Source: Marinovum algicola
Lineage (GTDB): Bacteria > Pseudomonadota > Alphaproteobacteria > Rhodobacterales > Rhodobacteraceae
Length of the DNA stretch: 64,000 nt
Direction: 5' to 3'
NCBI RefSeq assembly: GCF_900109145.1
Contig: NZ_FNYY01000012.1
Span: 62,001 to 126,000, forward strand
Shown here: positions 25,892 through 34,793 of the stretch, in pieces
How positions within the stretch are numbered: the first letter of the stretch is position 1
Layout: each line of letters starts with the position of its first letter
The notes under the pieces: generated by a model
What the model saw: only the letters and a program-made list of their open reading frames with translations
The model's database searches: none
Told to the model about the DNA's origin: nothing
Program-made: the position numbers and the translations under genes

Positions 25892-25920
25892 ACCGGCGCG
25901 GGTCTTCGCGCCGGTTTTTT
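25892..25920 (+). terminator. Intrinsic terminator of nhaA
   Basis: Perfect 9-bp stem ACCGGCGCG / CGCGCCGGT with a 6-nt loop, followed by a run of T at 25915-25920. The T-run overlaps the stop codon of the convergent regulator gene. Confidence 0.93.
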
Positions 25921-27562
25921 ATTCGCTGAAGGCCCCGGCCCGGCGCCAGCCATCGATCAGGACCTCGAGGTTTCGCGGGCCGGCATAGGGGTAGGTCTCG
26001 CGGACATAGGCCTCGGAAAATTCTGGCTGGACCTCGCGCAAATGGGCCAGAGCCTGGGCGGCGAGCTCTGGTTCGCCGCAGGCGCCGAAGGTCGTCACGC
26101 ACCGCTGCAATCCGCGGGCATAATCGGGAGCGATGGCCAAAAGGCTTTTTGCCGCCTCGACCGCGCCGTCGCGGTCGCCGGTAAAGCACCGGCAGCTGGC
26201 AAGCTGGCCCAGGGCCGCCGCGCGGGCCGGATATTCGGGATTGAGCCGAAAGATCAGGCCAATGTGTTCCAGCGCCTCCTCGGGCCGGTCGAGCCACTCC
26301 AGCGCGCAGGCCAGCCCGTGCCGCGCCAGCGAGGCAGACGGGTTGAGCCGCACGGCCTCGGCGCTGTGATATTCGCCCGAGGCATAGTCGTGGTGGCCGA
26401 AAATGCGCGCCAGCCCGAAATAGGCATGCGCCTCCCAGTTGGTCGGATCCGCGGCCAGTGCGCGGCCGGCAAAGTCGAGCGTGGTGTCATAGGCGGCGGG
26501 GCGGTCGTCGGTCCAGCCCAGCAGCGCCCGGCGAAACCAGACCCGCGCCAGCCGCGCCAGCGCCGGAGAAAATTCCGGGTGCTGGCGCAGCACCTCCTGC
26601 ATCAGCTGTTCCTGCGCGGCGTTGCTCTCGGGCGTGCCATAGCCTTCGCCGCCGGTGCGGTTGATGTCGTCGGCCTGCGCCATGACCTGCCATGGCCCGA
26701 TCGACACGGGATGAACGCGGGCGATGCGGCTGGTTTCGGCATGAGCGATCTCTGGCTCGAGCTGGGCGACGATGGCGCGGCTGGCCTCTTCCTGAAAGGT
26801 GAAGATATCGTCGAGCTGGCCATCCACATTACGCGACCAGCAGGTGCGGCCGGTCTCGGTTTCGGTCAGGCCGACCGAGATTTTCACCCGGTTGCCGAGA
26901 CAAAGCAGGGTGCCGCTGACCGCATAGGCGGCCTCGACCTGGGCCGCCGCCGTGCGCAGATCGATCTCGCGCGCGGTTTTCCAGCCGATGGCCTCTGGCC
27001 CGATCACCGGAAACCAGCGCCAGTAGGACAGCGTGGTGCGCAGATCGTCGGCCAGGCCAAGCGCGATCATGGCGTCCTGCGGGCCTTGCGACAGAGCCTC
27101 GAAGGCAAAGAGCAGGACAGCCGGGCGGGTCAGGAACCGCCGGTCGGGGGGCGTCGCGGGCGCAGGATCGGCGCGGCGCCTCTGGCGAAGCCAGTCCTCG
27201 AAGCCTTCGGACGCAAGATCGAATCCGGCGAGAAACGCGCCGCCGCCCGACGCAATCTCGACCCTGGCCGGATCGAGCCAGACATGCTGCCGGCTGGCCT
27301 CGAGCAGACCGTCAGGCAGGGTCCGCCGCAGCACCGACAGCTCCTGCCGCAGCGAGGCGCGGGCCTGTTCCTCGGATCGGTCGCTCCAGAGCAGATCGGC
27401 CAGAAACCCGCGTTCGGCCCGCATGTCACGTTGTTGCGACAGATAGGCCAGAAGCGCCTGTCCGCGCCGCGACAGCCCGGCCAGCGCGTCGCCGTCGGCG
27501 CGCGCGGCAAAGGTGCCGGTGAGCGTCAGGTGCAGGACCGAGGCTGTGGCGGTTGTGGGCAT
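25919..27562 (-). CDS. SARP/CadC-like regulator with TolB-like and TPR domains
   Basis: A 547-residue cytoplasmic protein. Residues about 8-130 resemble the DNA-binding plus BTAD arrangement of SARP regulators (RRGQALLAYLSQQRDMRAERGFLADLLWSD is the winged-helix part, cited here only by its ends RRGQALLAYL and FLADLLWSD; EQARASLRQELSVLRRTL follows). Residues about 150-290 form a TolB-like N-domain with LADDLRTTLSYWRWF, YAVSGTLLCLGNRVKISV and DIFTFQEEASRAIV. The C-terminal half contains tetratricopeptide repeats. This architecture is common in alphaproteobacterial one-component regulators whose input is unknown. The ATG at 27562 gives the domain start. It stands divergent from the capsule-export pair, with about 195 bp between. 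Confidence 0.75.
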   Translation of the reverse strand: MPTTATASVLHLTLTGTFAARADGDALAGLSRRGQALLAYLSQQRDMRAERGFLADLLWSDRSEEQARASLRQELSVLRRTLPDGLLEASRQHVWLDPARVEIASGGGAFLAGFDLASEGFEDWLRQRRRADPAPATPPDRRFLTRPAVLLFAFEALSQGPQDAMIALGLADDLRTTLSYWRWFPVIGPEAIGWKTAREIDLRTAAAQVEAAYAVSGTLLCLGNRVKISVGLTETETGRTCWSRNVDGQLDDIFTFQEEASRAIVAQLEPEIAHAETSRIARVHPVSIGPWQVMAQADDINRTGGEGYGTPESNAAQEQLMQEVLRQHPEFSPALARLARVWFRRALLGWTDDRPAAYDTTLDFAGRALAADPTNWEAHAYFGLARIFGHHDYASGEYHSAEAVRLNPSASLARHGLACALEWLDRPEEALEHIGLIFRLNPEYPARAAALGQLASCRCFTGDRDGAVEAAKSLLAIAPDYARGLQRCVTTFGACGEPELAAQALAHLREVQPEFSEAYVRETYPYAGPRNLEVLIDGWRRAGAFSE

Positions 27563-27648
27563 GGAACAACAATAGGCGATTCCGCGCCGTTCCGGCGACA
27601 ATTTTCGCCGCAGGGCCGGGTGCTTGGCGTGATACCCCATGCGGGGAG

Positions 27649-27684
27649 TTGATACAATTGGCCCATCTGGGTCATAATATGACC
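27649..27684 (+). promoter_or_regulatory. Promoter and palindromic operator of the capsule-export pair
   Basis: TTGATA (27649-27654) and CATAAT (27673-27678), spaced 18 bp, form a plausible sigma-70 promoter for the rightward genes. A 15-bp palindrome, GGTCATAATATGACC (27670-27684), symmetric about its centre, sits exactly over the -10, so a dimeric regulator bound there would block transcription. The protein that binds is unknown; the divergent SARP-like gene is one candidate. Confidence 0.55.
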
Positions 27685-27756
27685 AAAATCGGTGTCTAAC
27701 AGTGCTTTAACCAACCTCTATTAATTTGAGGCGAGCAGACGCCGGGGCCAGATCAG

Positions 27757-28416
27757 ATGCTGGAATTCGATAACGTGAGCAAGTCCTTCTGGACTGGAAC
27801 ACAGCGCAAGGTGATCCTTGATCGCGCCTGCTTTCGCGTGGACCTGGGCCAGTCGCTGGGCATCCTCGCCCCCAACGGAACCGGCAAGACGACGTTGATC
27901 AAGATGATGGCGGGGCTGGAAAAGCCCGACGAAGGCGAAATCCGCCGCGGCTGCCGCATCTCGTTTCCGCTGGGGTTCATGGGGGGTGTGGTGTCGAAGC
28001 ATTCGGCGCATGAGAACGCCCGCTACATTGCCCGGCTCTATGGTCTCGATCCCGATTATGTCGAGGCCTATTGCCGCTGGCTTTGCGGGCTGGGCGAATA
28101 TTTCGACCAGCCGCTCGGCACCTATTCGTCGGGCATGAAAGCGCGGTTCACCTTCTCGCTGATGCTGGCGCTCGATTTCGATATCTATCTGATCGACGAA
28201 GGCATGCCAAATTCGACGGACGTGGAGTTCAACAAGAAAGCCGCCGCGATCCTCGCGGAACGGCTGCGCACCACGACCATCATCATTGTCTCGCACCAGC
28301 CCAAGGTGCTAGAAAAGTTCGCCCGCAAGGCCGGTGTTTTGTTGAATGGCCAGTTGCATATGTTTGAAACCTTGGAGGAAGCGAAGCAGCTCTATGACTA
28401 CGAAACCCAAGGCTAA
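27757..28416 (+). CDS. Capsule polysaccharide export ATP-binding protein (KpsT-like)
   Basis: A 219-residue ABC ATPase of the polysaccharide-export class (KpsT/CtrD-like). Walker A is APNGTGKTT (38-46), the signature region is TYSSGMKARFTF, Walker B is DIYLIDEG and the H-loop is IIIVSHQPKVLEKF. The WCRLCGLGEYFDQPL-like stretch before the signature is typical of the class. It would energise export of a capsular or exopolysaccharide across the inner membrane. The partner permease (KpsM) is not adjacent; instead the next gene, overlapping by 23 bp, encodes the KpsE-like inner-membrane protein. A promoter with a palindrome lies upstream (27649-27684). Confidence 0.88.
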   Translation: MLEFDNVSKSFWTGTQRKVILDRACFRVDLGQSLGILAPNGTGKTTLIKMMAGLEKPDEGEIRRGCRISFPLGFMGGVVSKHSAHENARYIARLYGLDPDYVEAYCRWLCGLGEYFDQPLGTYSSGMKARFTFSLMLALDFDIYLIDEGMPNSTDVEFNKKAAAILAERLRTTTIIIVSHQPKVLEKFARKAGVLLNGQLHMFETLEEAKQLYDYETQG

Positions 28417-30175
28417 GAAATTTCGGGTTCGGCGCGCACGCCCCGGCGGAGCGCAGGAGATGGTGGGGCCGGAAGGTATCTCTTCGCCGCCTCCCGCGCG
28501 GCCCGGCGCGTCCGAGACCGACACCCTGATCGGCCAGATCCGTGCCCTCCGGCAGGAGGAACCCTCTGGTGATGAAACCGCGGCAGAGCCCCGGTCAGAG
28601 GACACGGCCGATGCCGCGACCAGTCGCAATATCGGGACCGGCTCCACCATTGCCCGGATCACCGGCGGCAAGCGCGCCGATCCGGCGCCGCCCCCGCGCG
28701 AGGGCGAGGTCTCATCGGCGGCCCAGGTCGCCGGCGAGACCGACATGGAGGCGATCCGCAAGGAAGGGCTGACCGGGCGCCAACTGCGCATGGCGCGGCG
28801 CATGTCGCAGAAGCACGGGCTGGCGGTGACCAGCGATTTCGACGCCGTGCGCCAGCTTCGCCAGCGGGGAATCGACCCGTTCCAGCGCTCCAACATGCTG
28901 GAGCTGGTGGTGCCGGCGCAGGGGAATCAGCCGGTGGCGGGCAAGGACACCAAGGTGCAATTGCCGCAGACCGTCCCGGCCCCGGGCAAGAACCTGCCCT
29001 CAACCGAAACCAGCAACCCGATGGACCGCCGCATTCGCGAGATCGGCGATATCCAGAAAGACATCGCCAAACGCCGGCGCCGCAAGTCCATATTGCTGCT
29101 GTCGCGGCTGGCCTTCTTTGTCGGCCTGCCGACGCTGATCTGTGGCTGGTATTTCTACAATGTGGCGACGCCGATGTATGCCACCAAGTCGGAATTCCTG
29201 ATCATCGCCAATGATGGCGGAGGCTCTTCCGGGATGGGCGGGCTGCTCTCGGGCACGCAGTTTGCCACCAACCAGGACGCCATCGCGGTGCAGAGCTATC
29301 TGATGTCCAAGGACGCGATGCTGCGGCTCGATCAGGATGTCGGTTTTCGCAGCCATTTCAGCCAGGACTGGATCGACCCGATCCAGCGGCTTGATGACAC
29401 CGCCTCGAACGAGGACGCCTACAAGCTTTACAAGAAGAACATCGAGATCGGCTATGACCCGACCGAAGGCGTGATCCGGATGGAGATCGTCGCGGCCAAC
29501 CCCTCGGTCAGCGCGCAATATACCGGTGCGTTGATCGAATACGCCGAGGATCGGGTCGACAGCCTGTCGCAGCGCAAGCGCGAGGATCAGCTCAAGGGCG
29601 CCACCGAAGCGCTGGAAGAGGCTGAAACCGCGCGCCGCGAAGCGCAGTTGCGGCTGGTGGAGTTGCAGCAGGTGTCGCAGGTGCTCGACCCCGAGGGACG
29701 GATCGCCTCGTTGCGGCAGCAGATCGGCAATGTCGAGGTGCAGATCCAGGAGCGCGAGTTGCAATTGCAGGCGCTGCTGGACAATGCCCGGCCCAACCAG
29801 GCCAAGGTCGAAGGCGCGCGCGGCGATATCCGCCGGCTTCGCGGGCTGCTCGAGCGGTTGCAATCCGACATGACGCAGGCCTCCGAAGGCGAAAATTCTC
29901 TGGCGCAGTTGTCCTCCGAAATCCAGATGGCGCAGGCCGATCTGGCGACGCGCGACCTGATGTTGCAGGAAGCGCTGACCTCGCTCAGCCAGACCCGGCG
30001 CGAGGCCAATGCCCAGGTGCGCTATCTTCAGACTGCGGTCGCGCCGGTGCCGTCGCAGGATCCGAGCTATCCGCGCAAGTTCGAGAACACCATCCTGGCA
30101 TTCCTGATCTTCGGCGGCATCTACCTGCTGATCTCGCTGACCGCGTCGATCCTGCGTGAACAGGTGTCGAGCTAG
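28394..30175 (+). CDS. Capsule export inner-membrane protein (KpsE/Wzz-like) with long cytoplasmic N-terminus
   Basis: A 593-residue polysaccharide co-polymerase-type protein. Residues 1-232 are hydrophilic, Pro-, Glu- and Arg-rich and predicted disordered, with a conserved-looking block at about 118-172 (TGRQLRMARRMSQKHGL). A membrane helix at about 233-255 (ILLLSRLAFFVGLPTLICGW) is followed by the Wzz/KpsE motif (YATKSEFLII), a periplasmic coiled coil (about 385-535, rich in Glu, Gln, Leu and Arg heptads), and a second helix at about 567-586 (LAFLIFGGIYLLISLTASIL). It links the inner-membrane ABC exporter with the outer-membrane secretin-like channel. The start at 28394 overlaps the ATPase gene by 23 bp. 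The 230-residue N-terminal extension is longer than in E. coli KpsE. Confidence 0.85.
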   Translation: MTTKPKAKKFRVRRARPGGAQEMVGPEGISSPPPARPGASETDTLIGQIRALRQEEPSGDETAAEPRSEDTADAATSRNIGTGSTIARITGGKRADPAPPPREGEVSSAAQVAGETDMEAIRKEGLTGRQLRMARRMSQKHGLAVTSDFDAVRQLRQRGIDPFQRSNMLELVVPAQGNQPVAGKDTKVQLPQTVPAPGKNLPSTETSNPMDRRIREIGDIQKDIAKRRRRKSILLLSRLAFFVGLPTLICGWYFYNVATPMYATKSEFLIIANDGGGSSGMGGLLSGTQFATNQDAIAVQSYLMSKDAMLRLDQDVGFRSHFSQDWIDPIQRLDDTASNEDAYKLYKKNIEIGYDPTEGVIRMEIVAANPSVSAQYTGALIEYAEDRVDSLSQRKREDQLKGATEALEEAETARREAQLRLVELQQVSQVLDPEGRIASLRQQIGNVEVQIQERELQLQALLDNARPNQAKVEGARGDIRRLRGLLERLQSDMTQASEGENSLAQLSSEIQMAQADLATRDLMLQEALTSLSQTRREANAQVRYLQTAVAPVPSQDPSYPRKFENTILAFLIFGGIYLLISLTASILREQVSS

Positions 30176-30245
30176 GGGCTCCGGGCCTGGCGATGCGCGG
30201 CGGGCTCGCAATCCGCGATTCCCGCGCTTTGGAACCAACCGCCGG

Positions 30246-31175
30246 TTAATACCCGGCGGTGCGATCCACCAGATGCAGGAAAGGCTGCCCCGCCTCGCCG
30301 CGCAGGATGTTCTCTGCGATCACCCCGGCGCCGCTTGCGGCCCGGGTTTCCGAGGCTACATGCGGCGTGACGGTGACACCGGGATGCGCCCAGAACGGAT
30401 GGTTCTTGGGCAAGGGCTCCTCGCGAAAGACGTCGAGCGTGGCATGGCCGATCTGCCCGCTGTCCAGCGCCGCCAGAAGTGCCTGATCATCGATCAGCGG
30501 GCCGCGCCCCGGGTTGATCACGAATGCGCCCCTGGCCAGGAGCGCCAGCGCCTCGGCATCGAGGATGTTCTCGGTCGCCGGCGTGTCGGGCAGCAGCAGC
30601 ACCAGGATCTCGGCCCCGCGCAGCGCCTCGGCCAGACCGTCATCGCCGTTCAGGGTACGGACCCCGCCGATCTCTTTCGGCCGGCGGCTCCAGCCAGTGA
30701 CGGCAAAGCCCACGCCGGCCAGTTTCTGCGCCACCTCGGCCCCCAGGGCCCCGAGCCCCAGCACCGTCACCCGGCGCTCGGAGGCCAGCGGCGGCGGCGC
30801 CCAGTGCCAGTCGTGATCGGGGTTCACGATATGGGCGTCCATGCCGAGGTGATGGCGCAGGCTGTGGCCCAGCACATATTCCACCATCCCCTCGGTCAGC
30901 CCGCCGCCGACCATCCGCGCCAGCGGCTGGGTCAGGGTCTGGTTGCCGACCACCGCCTCGACCCCGGCCCAGGTGTTCAGCACCGCCTTGCAGCGGGTGA
31001 AGGGCGTGAAATCCTGCAACGCTGAATCCGGCGCATAGACGATGTAATCCACCACCTCCGGCGCCATGTCCTGCGCCAGCGCATAGCCGAGCCCGGCCTG
31101 ATCGAGCGCGGCGCGCAGTGGTGGTGCCCAATCGTCCCAGCGATCGGGTCCGGCGGCGAAAAGGATGTTGGTCAT
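30246..31175 (-). CDS. ghrA: Glyoxylate/hydroxypyruvate reductase A-like dehydrogenase
   Basis: A 309-residue D-2-hydroxyacid dehydrogenase using NAD(P)H, most similar in layout to GhrA, which reduces glyoxylate and hydroxypyruvate. The Rossmann motif is VLGLGALGAEVAQKLAGVGF (about 137-156). The catalytic residues are visible: Arg and Glu in the NPGRGPLIDD and ATLDVFREEPLPKNHPFW regions, and His in TPHVASETRA. GhrA-type proteins have a shorter N-terminal substrate domain, as here. It overlaps rodA by 4 bp (ATGA) and ends the mre/mrd/rod operon, although its metabolic role is unrelated to cell shape; the association may simply be co-transcription. Confidence 0.85.
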   Translation of the reverse strand: MTNILFAAGPDRWDDWAPPLRAALDQAGLGYALAQDMAPEVVDYIVYAPDSALQDFTPFTRCKAVLNTWAGVEAVVGNQTLTQPLARMVGGGLTEGMVEYVLGHSLRHHLGMDAHIVNPDHDWHWAPPPLASERRVTVLGLGALGAEVAQKLAGVGFAVTGWSRRPKEIGGVRTLNGDDGLAEALRGAEILVLLLPDTPATENILDAEALALLARGAFVINPGRGPLIDDQALLAALDSGQIGHATLDVFREEPLPKNHPFWAHPGVTVTPHVASETRAASGAGVIAENILRGEAGQPFLHLVDRTAGY

Positions 31176-32320
31176 ATGGCCCCGCGTGGTCTGTGAACAT
31201 GTGCCGATTGCACCAGCCCGAAGCCGATCATCAGGATCAGCATCGCCGAGCCGCCATAGCTCACCAGCGGCAGCGGCACGCCCACCACCGGCGCCAGCCC
31301 CATGACCATCGACATGTTGACGGCAAAGAACAGGAAGAAGGTCGTCGCGATGCCCAGCGTCAGCAGTGCCGCGAAACGGTCACGGTTCTGCAAGGCCGAG
31401 GTGACGCAGAAGGCGATGATCAACGCATAGAGCCCGAGGAGGGAAAAGGCGCCGACAAAGCCGAATTCCTCGGCCAGGGTGGTAAAGATGAAATCGGTAT
31501 GTTTCTCGGGCAGGAAGTTCAGCCGCGACTGCGTGCCCTGCATGAAGCCGCGCCCGGTCCAGCCGCCCGATCCCAGTGCGATCTTGGACTGGGTGATGTG
31601 ATAGCCCGCGCCCAGCGGATCCGTCGACGGATCGAGAAAGGTGTCGATGCGGCGGAATTGGTAGTCCTTGAGCAATTGCCAGTCGGTGCCCCGGCTCTGG
31701 AACACCGCCGTCACCAGCCCGCCCGCGGCGGCCAGGACGGCGGCGAAATAGGCCCAGTGCACGCCTGCCATGAACATCACCAACCCGCCGCCGGTCATCA
31801 GCAGAATGGCGGTGCCGAGATCGGGCTGACGCAGCACCAGGAAGGTCGGAAACAGCACCATGAGCACCGGCAGGATCACCCAGAAGGGGCGCGAGGTCTT
31901 CTTGATCGGCAGCCAGTCGTAATAGGCGGCCAGCAGCATCACCAGGGTGATCTTCATCAGTTCCGAGGGTTGCAGCCGCATGAAGCCGACGTCGATCCAG
32001 CGCTGGGCGCCCATGCCGGTGACACCGACGAATTCCACCGCCAGGAGCAGCACCACCGAGATGCAATAGGCCACCACCGCCATGTTGCGCCAGAACCAGA
32101 TCGGCACCAGCGCCACGATCAGCATCAGCACGAACCCCAGTGCGAAGCGCTTCATCTGCGGTTCCGCCCAGGGCGAGAAAGAGCCGCCGGCCACGGAATA
32201 GAGCATCAGAAAGCCGATCGCGGCAACCGAGGCCAGCAGGATCGCCAGCGGCCAGTTCAGGTAGAATATCTTGCGCGGCCCCGAGGGCACATGTTTGACG
32301 TTGTACTCGAGATACGACAT
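31172..32320 (-). CDS. rodA: RodA, SEDS-family peptidoglycan glycosyltransferase
   Basis: A 382-residue inner-membrane SEDS protein that polymerises lipid-II-linked glycan during side-wall elongation, working with PBP2. Ten hydrophobic helices are expected; characteristic stretches are GAQRWIDVGFMRLQPSELMK (the SEDS motif, about 110-129) and the C-terminal VGVPLPLVSYGGSAMLILMI block. The start codon overlaps the mrdA stop by one base, and its own end overlaps ghrA. Length and order mrdA-rodA are standard. Confidence 0.95.
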   Translation of the reverse strand: MSYLEYNVKHVPSGPRKIFYLNWPLAILLASVAAIGFLMLYSVAGGSFSPWAEPQMKRFALGFVLMLIVALVPIWFWRNMAVVAYCISVVLLLAVEFVGVTGMGAQRWIDVGFMRLQPSELMKITLVMLLAAYYDWLPIKKTSRPFWVILPVLMVLFPTFLVLRQPDLGTAILLMTGGGLVMFMAGVHWAYFAAVLAAAGGLVTAVFQSRGTDWQLLKDYQFRRIDTFLDPSTDPLGAGYHITQSKIALGSGGWTGRGFMQGTQSRLNFLPEKHTDFIFTTLAEEFGFVGAFSLLGLYALIIAFCVTSALQNRDRFAALLTLGIATTFFLFFAVNMSMVMGLAPVVGVPLPLVSYGGSAMLILMIGFGLVQSAHVHRPRGAI

Positions 32321-34260
32321 CAGGCCTCTTCCTGGCCCGGGGCGGCTGGCGTCCGGCGCTCGCGCGCCAGCCGCTCTTGCTGGGTCTTGATGCGACCCCG
32401 GTCGGCGCTGGGATAGGCGTCAAGCGGCGGATCGCCGCCGTAAAGCGCCTGAAGCGTCACGTCACGGCCGATCGGCGCGGCGGCGCCGGAGCCGCCGCCA
32501 TGTTCGACCACCGTCGCCACCGCGATGCGCGGCGCCTCGGCGGGGGCGAAGTTGACAAACAGACCGTGGTCGCGCCGCTCCCAGGGCAGGTCCTCGTTGC
32601 GGGTGACGCCGCGGGCGCGTTCGGCGGCGGTGATGTTGCGCACCTGGCTGGTGCCGGTTTTGCCGGCGATCCGCACGTCTTCGGCCACCGACCGATAGCG
32701 ATAGGCGGTGCCGCGCCGGTTGTTCGAGACCTCGAACATCGCCTTACGGATCTGGCGCAGGTGGTTCTCGTTGATGCCGAGGCTTTCGCCCCCGCGCGAG
32801 GGCTCTTCGACGCCATCGATCCGCTTGATCAGTCGTGGCGCGACGCTGCGGCCGGTGGCCAGCCGCGCCGTCATCACCGCCAGTTGCAGCGGCGAGGTCA
32901 GCACGAAACCCTGGCCGATCACGGCGTTCACCGTGTCGCCGACCACCCAGTCGGCGCCGCGGTTGACGAATTTCCAGTTCTTGTCCGGCACCAGCCCCTT
33001 GGTCACCGCCGACATCGGCAGGTCATGCACCTCGCCCAGTCCGAGCCTGCGGGCCATCTCGGCGATCTTTTCGATGCCGACCTTGATGGCGAGGTCGTAG
33101 TAATAGACGTCACAGCTTTCGCGCAGGCTTTTCTCGAGGTTCATGTGGCCATGACCGGCACGTTTCCAGCAGTGGAATCGCCGGCCCGAGACCTCGAGAT
33201 ATCCGGGGCACCAGACGGTTTCGGTGGGGGTGATCAGCCCGGCCTCCATCGCCGCCAGGGCGGCAGCCATCTTGAAGGTCGAGCCCGGCGGATAGGCGTC
33301 CTGCACGATCTTTGAGGCCAGCGGCCGGTGGTCGTTCTCGCGCAGGACGCTGTAATCGGCGACGGAAATGCCGCGCACGAACTTGTTGGGGTCGTAGGAA
33401 GGTGAAGAACAGGCGGCGAGCACATCGCCATGCTCGAGGTCGAGCACCACGACGCTGGCGCTTTCCTCGCCCAGCCGCGCGGCGGTGTAGTTCTGCAACT
33501 GACTGTCGATGGTAAGCTGCACAGTGGCGCCGCTGGTGCCTTCGCGGCGGTCGAGTTCGCGCATGACGCGGCCAACGGCGTTGACCTCGACCCGCTTGGC
33601 TCCGGCCTTGCCGCGCAGCACCTCTTCGAGCTTGGTCTCGACGCCGACCTTGCCGATCTGAAACCGCGGAATGCGCAGCAGCGGCGGCGGATCGGCGTAA
33701 TGCGCAAGATCGCGTTCCGAAACCGGGCCGACGTATCCCACGACATGCGCCAGATCGTGGCGCAGCGGGTAATGCCGCGACAGGCCCACCTCGGGGGTAA
33801 CCCCGGGCAGGGCGGGGCCGTTGACGGCGACGCGCGAGATGTCTTCCCAGCTTACCCGGTCGGCCACGGTCACCGGCAGGAACGGCGCCGAACGCTTCAT
33901 CTCGGCGCGGGCCCGTTCGACCTCTTCGGGATCGAGATCGACCAGCTGACCCAGGCTGTCGAGCACGGCGTCGATGTCGCCGGCGTCCTCGCGCACCATG
34001 GTGATGCGATAGGCCGGCGCATTGGCCGCCACGGCCACGCCGTTGCGGTCGAAAATCTCGCCGCGCGCCGGCGGGATCAGCCGGATGTTTATCCGGTTTT
34101 CTTCCGCCAGAAAGCGGAACTGATCGGCCTGATCGACCTGCATGTGGCGCATCCGCCAGCCCAGCAGGCCGACAAACCCGGCCTGAAGCCCGGCGACCAC
34201 GAGGCCCCGGCGGCTTATTTTGCGGGCGCTTTCCAGCGTGTCCTTGGGCGGGCGTCTCAT
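32320..34260 (-). CDS. mrdA: Penicillin-binding protein 2 (MrdA), elongasome transpeptidase
   Basis: A 646-residue class B penicillin-binding protein that cross-links lateral-wall peptidoglycan. A short cytoplasmic tail and one membrane helix (about 15-37) are followed by the pedestal domain and the transpeptidase. Active-site motifs: SxxK as PPGSTFKMAAAL (about 327-338), SxN in the LRESCDVYYYDL region, and KTG as IAGKTGTSQVRN (about 540-551). The ATG at 34260 overlaps the mreD stop (ATGA). It acts in complex with RodA, MreC and MreD. Confidence 0.95.
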   Translation of the reverse strand: MRRPPKDTLESARKISRRGLVVAGLQAGFVGLLGWRMRHMQVDQADQFRFLAEENRINIRLIPPARGEIFDRNGVAVAANAPAYRITMVREDAGDIDAVLDSLGQLVDLDPEEVERARAEMKRSAPFLPVTVADRVSWEDISRVAVNGPALPGVTPEVGLSRHYPLRHDLAHVVGYVGPVSERDLAHYADPPPLLRIPRFQIGKVGVETKLEEVLRGKAGAKRVEVNAVGRVMRELDRREGTSGATVQLTIDSQLQNYTAARLGEESASVVVLDLEHGDVLAACSSPSYDPNKFVRGISVADYSVLRENDHRPLASKIVQDAYPPGSTFKMAAALAAMEAGLITPTETVWCPGYLEVSGRRFHCWKRAGHGHMNLEKSLRESCDVYYYDLAIKVGIEKIAEMARRLGLGEVHDLPMSAVTKGLVPDKNWKFVNRGADWVVGDTVNAVIGQGFVLTSPLQLAVMTARLATGRSVAPRLIKRIDGVEEPSRGGESLGINENHLRQIRKAMFEVSNNRRGTAYRYRSVAEDVRIAGKTGTSQVRNITAAERARGVTRNEDLPWERRDHGLFVNFAPAEAPRIAVATVVEHGGGSGAAAPIGRDVTLQALYGGDPPLDAYPSADRGRIKTQQERLARERRTPAAPGQEEA

Positions 34261-34793
34261 GTCATCCTCCCGGCGGCGAGTTCGGCGTTGCTGCGGGCGC
34301 GCACGCCGAGCAGCCACTCGGAGGCCAGCGCCACGACGGGATAGATGGCCACGGTAAAGAGCACCTGCAAGAGCGACAGCCCCAGAAGCGGCCGCGGCAG
34401 CATGAAGAGAGTGAGCGCCACCCGGTAGGCCAGCGCCACCGCAAGGATGGTGAGCGCGACAAGGATCATCTCGGCCAGGAACCCGGCGTCGCGCAGCCCC
34501 GGGCCGCGCTTGCGCATGGCTTCGCAGGCCAGCACGACAATGGCCGCCATCAGCCCTGGCGGGCGCTGGAAAAAGAAATCGGTCAGCAGGATCGCGGCGG
34601 CGACAAAGACCGCCGGCACATAATCGGGGCGGCGCAGCGACCAGGCCAGGCAGAGCGCCAGCAGCACGTCGGGCGCGGGCCAGCGCACCGGCCCGGTTTC
34701 GAGCGGCAGCAGCCGGAAAAAGACCGTGGTCAGCGCCAGGGCGAGGAAGGTGAGGCGCATCAGCCAGAGTCGCGAGGCGGTATTGTCAGCCAT
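34257..34793 (-). CDS. mreD: MreD, rod-shape membrane protein
   Basis: A 178-residue inner-membrane protein with five or six hydrophobic helices, e.g. LMRLTFLALALTTVFFRLLP at about 10-29 and ILVALTILAVALAYRVALTL in the second half. Sequence similarity between MreD proteins is low, and the call rests on the position between mreC and mrdA, with 8-bp and 4-bp overlaps, plus size and topology. It forms part of the elongasome with MreC and RodA/PBP2. Confidence 0.9.
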   Translation of the reverse strand: MADNTASRLWLMRLTFLALALTTVFFRLLPLETGPVRWPAPDVLLALCLAWSLRRPDYVPAVFVAAAILLTDFFFQRPPGLMAAIVVLACEAMRKRGPGLRDAGFLAEMILVALTILAVALAYRVALTLFMLPRPLLGLSLLQVLFTVAIYPVVALASEWLLGVRARSNAELAAGRMT

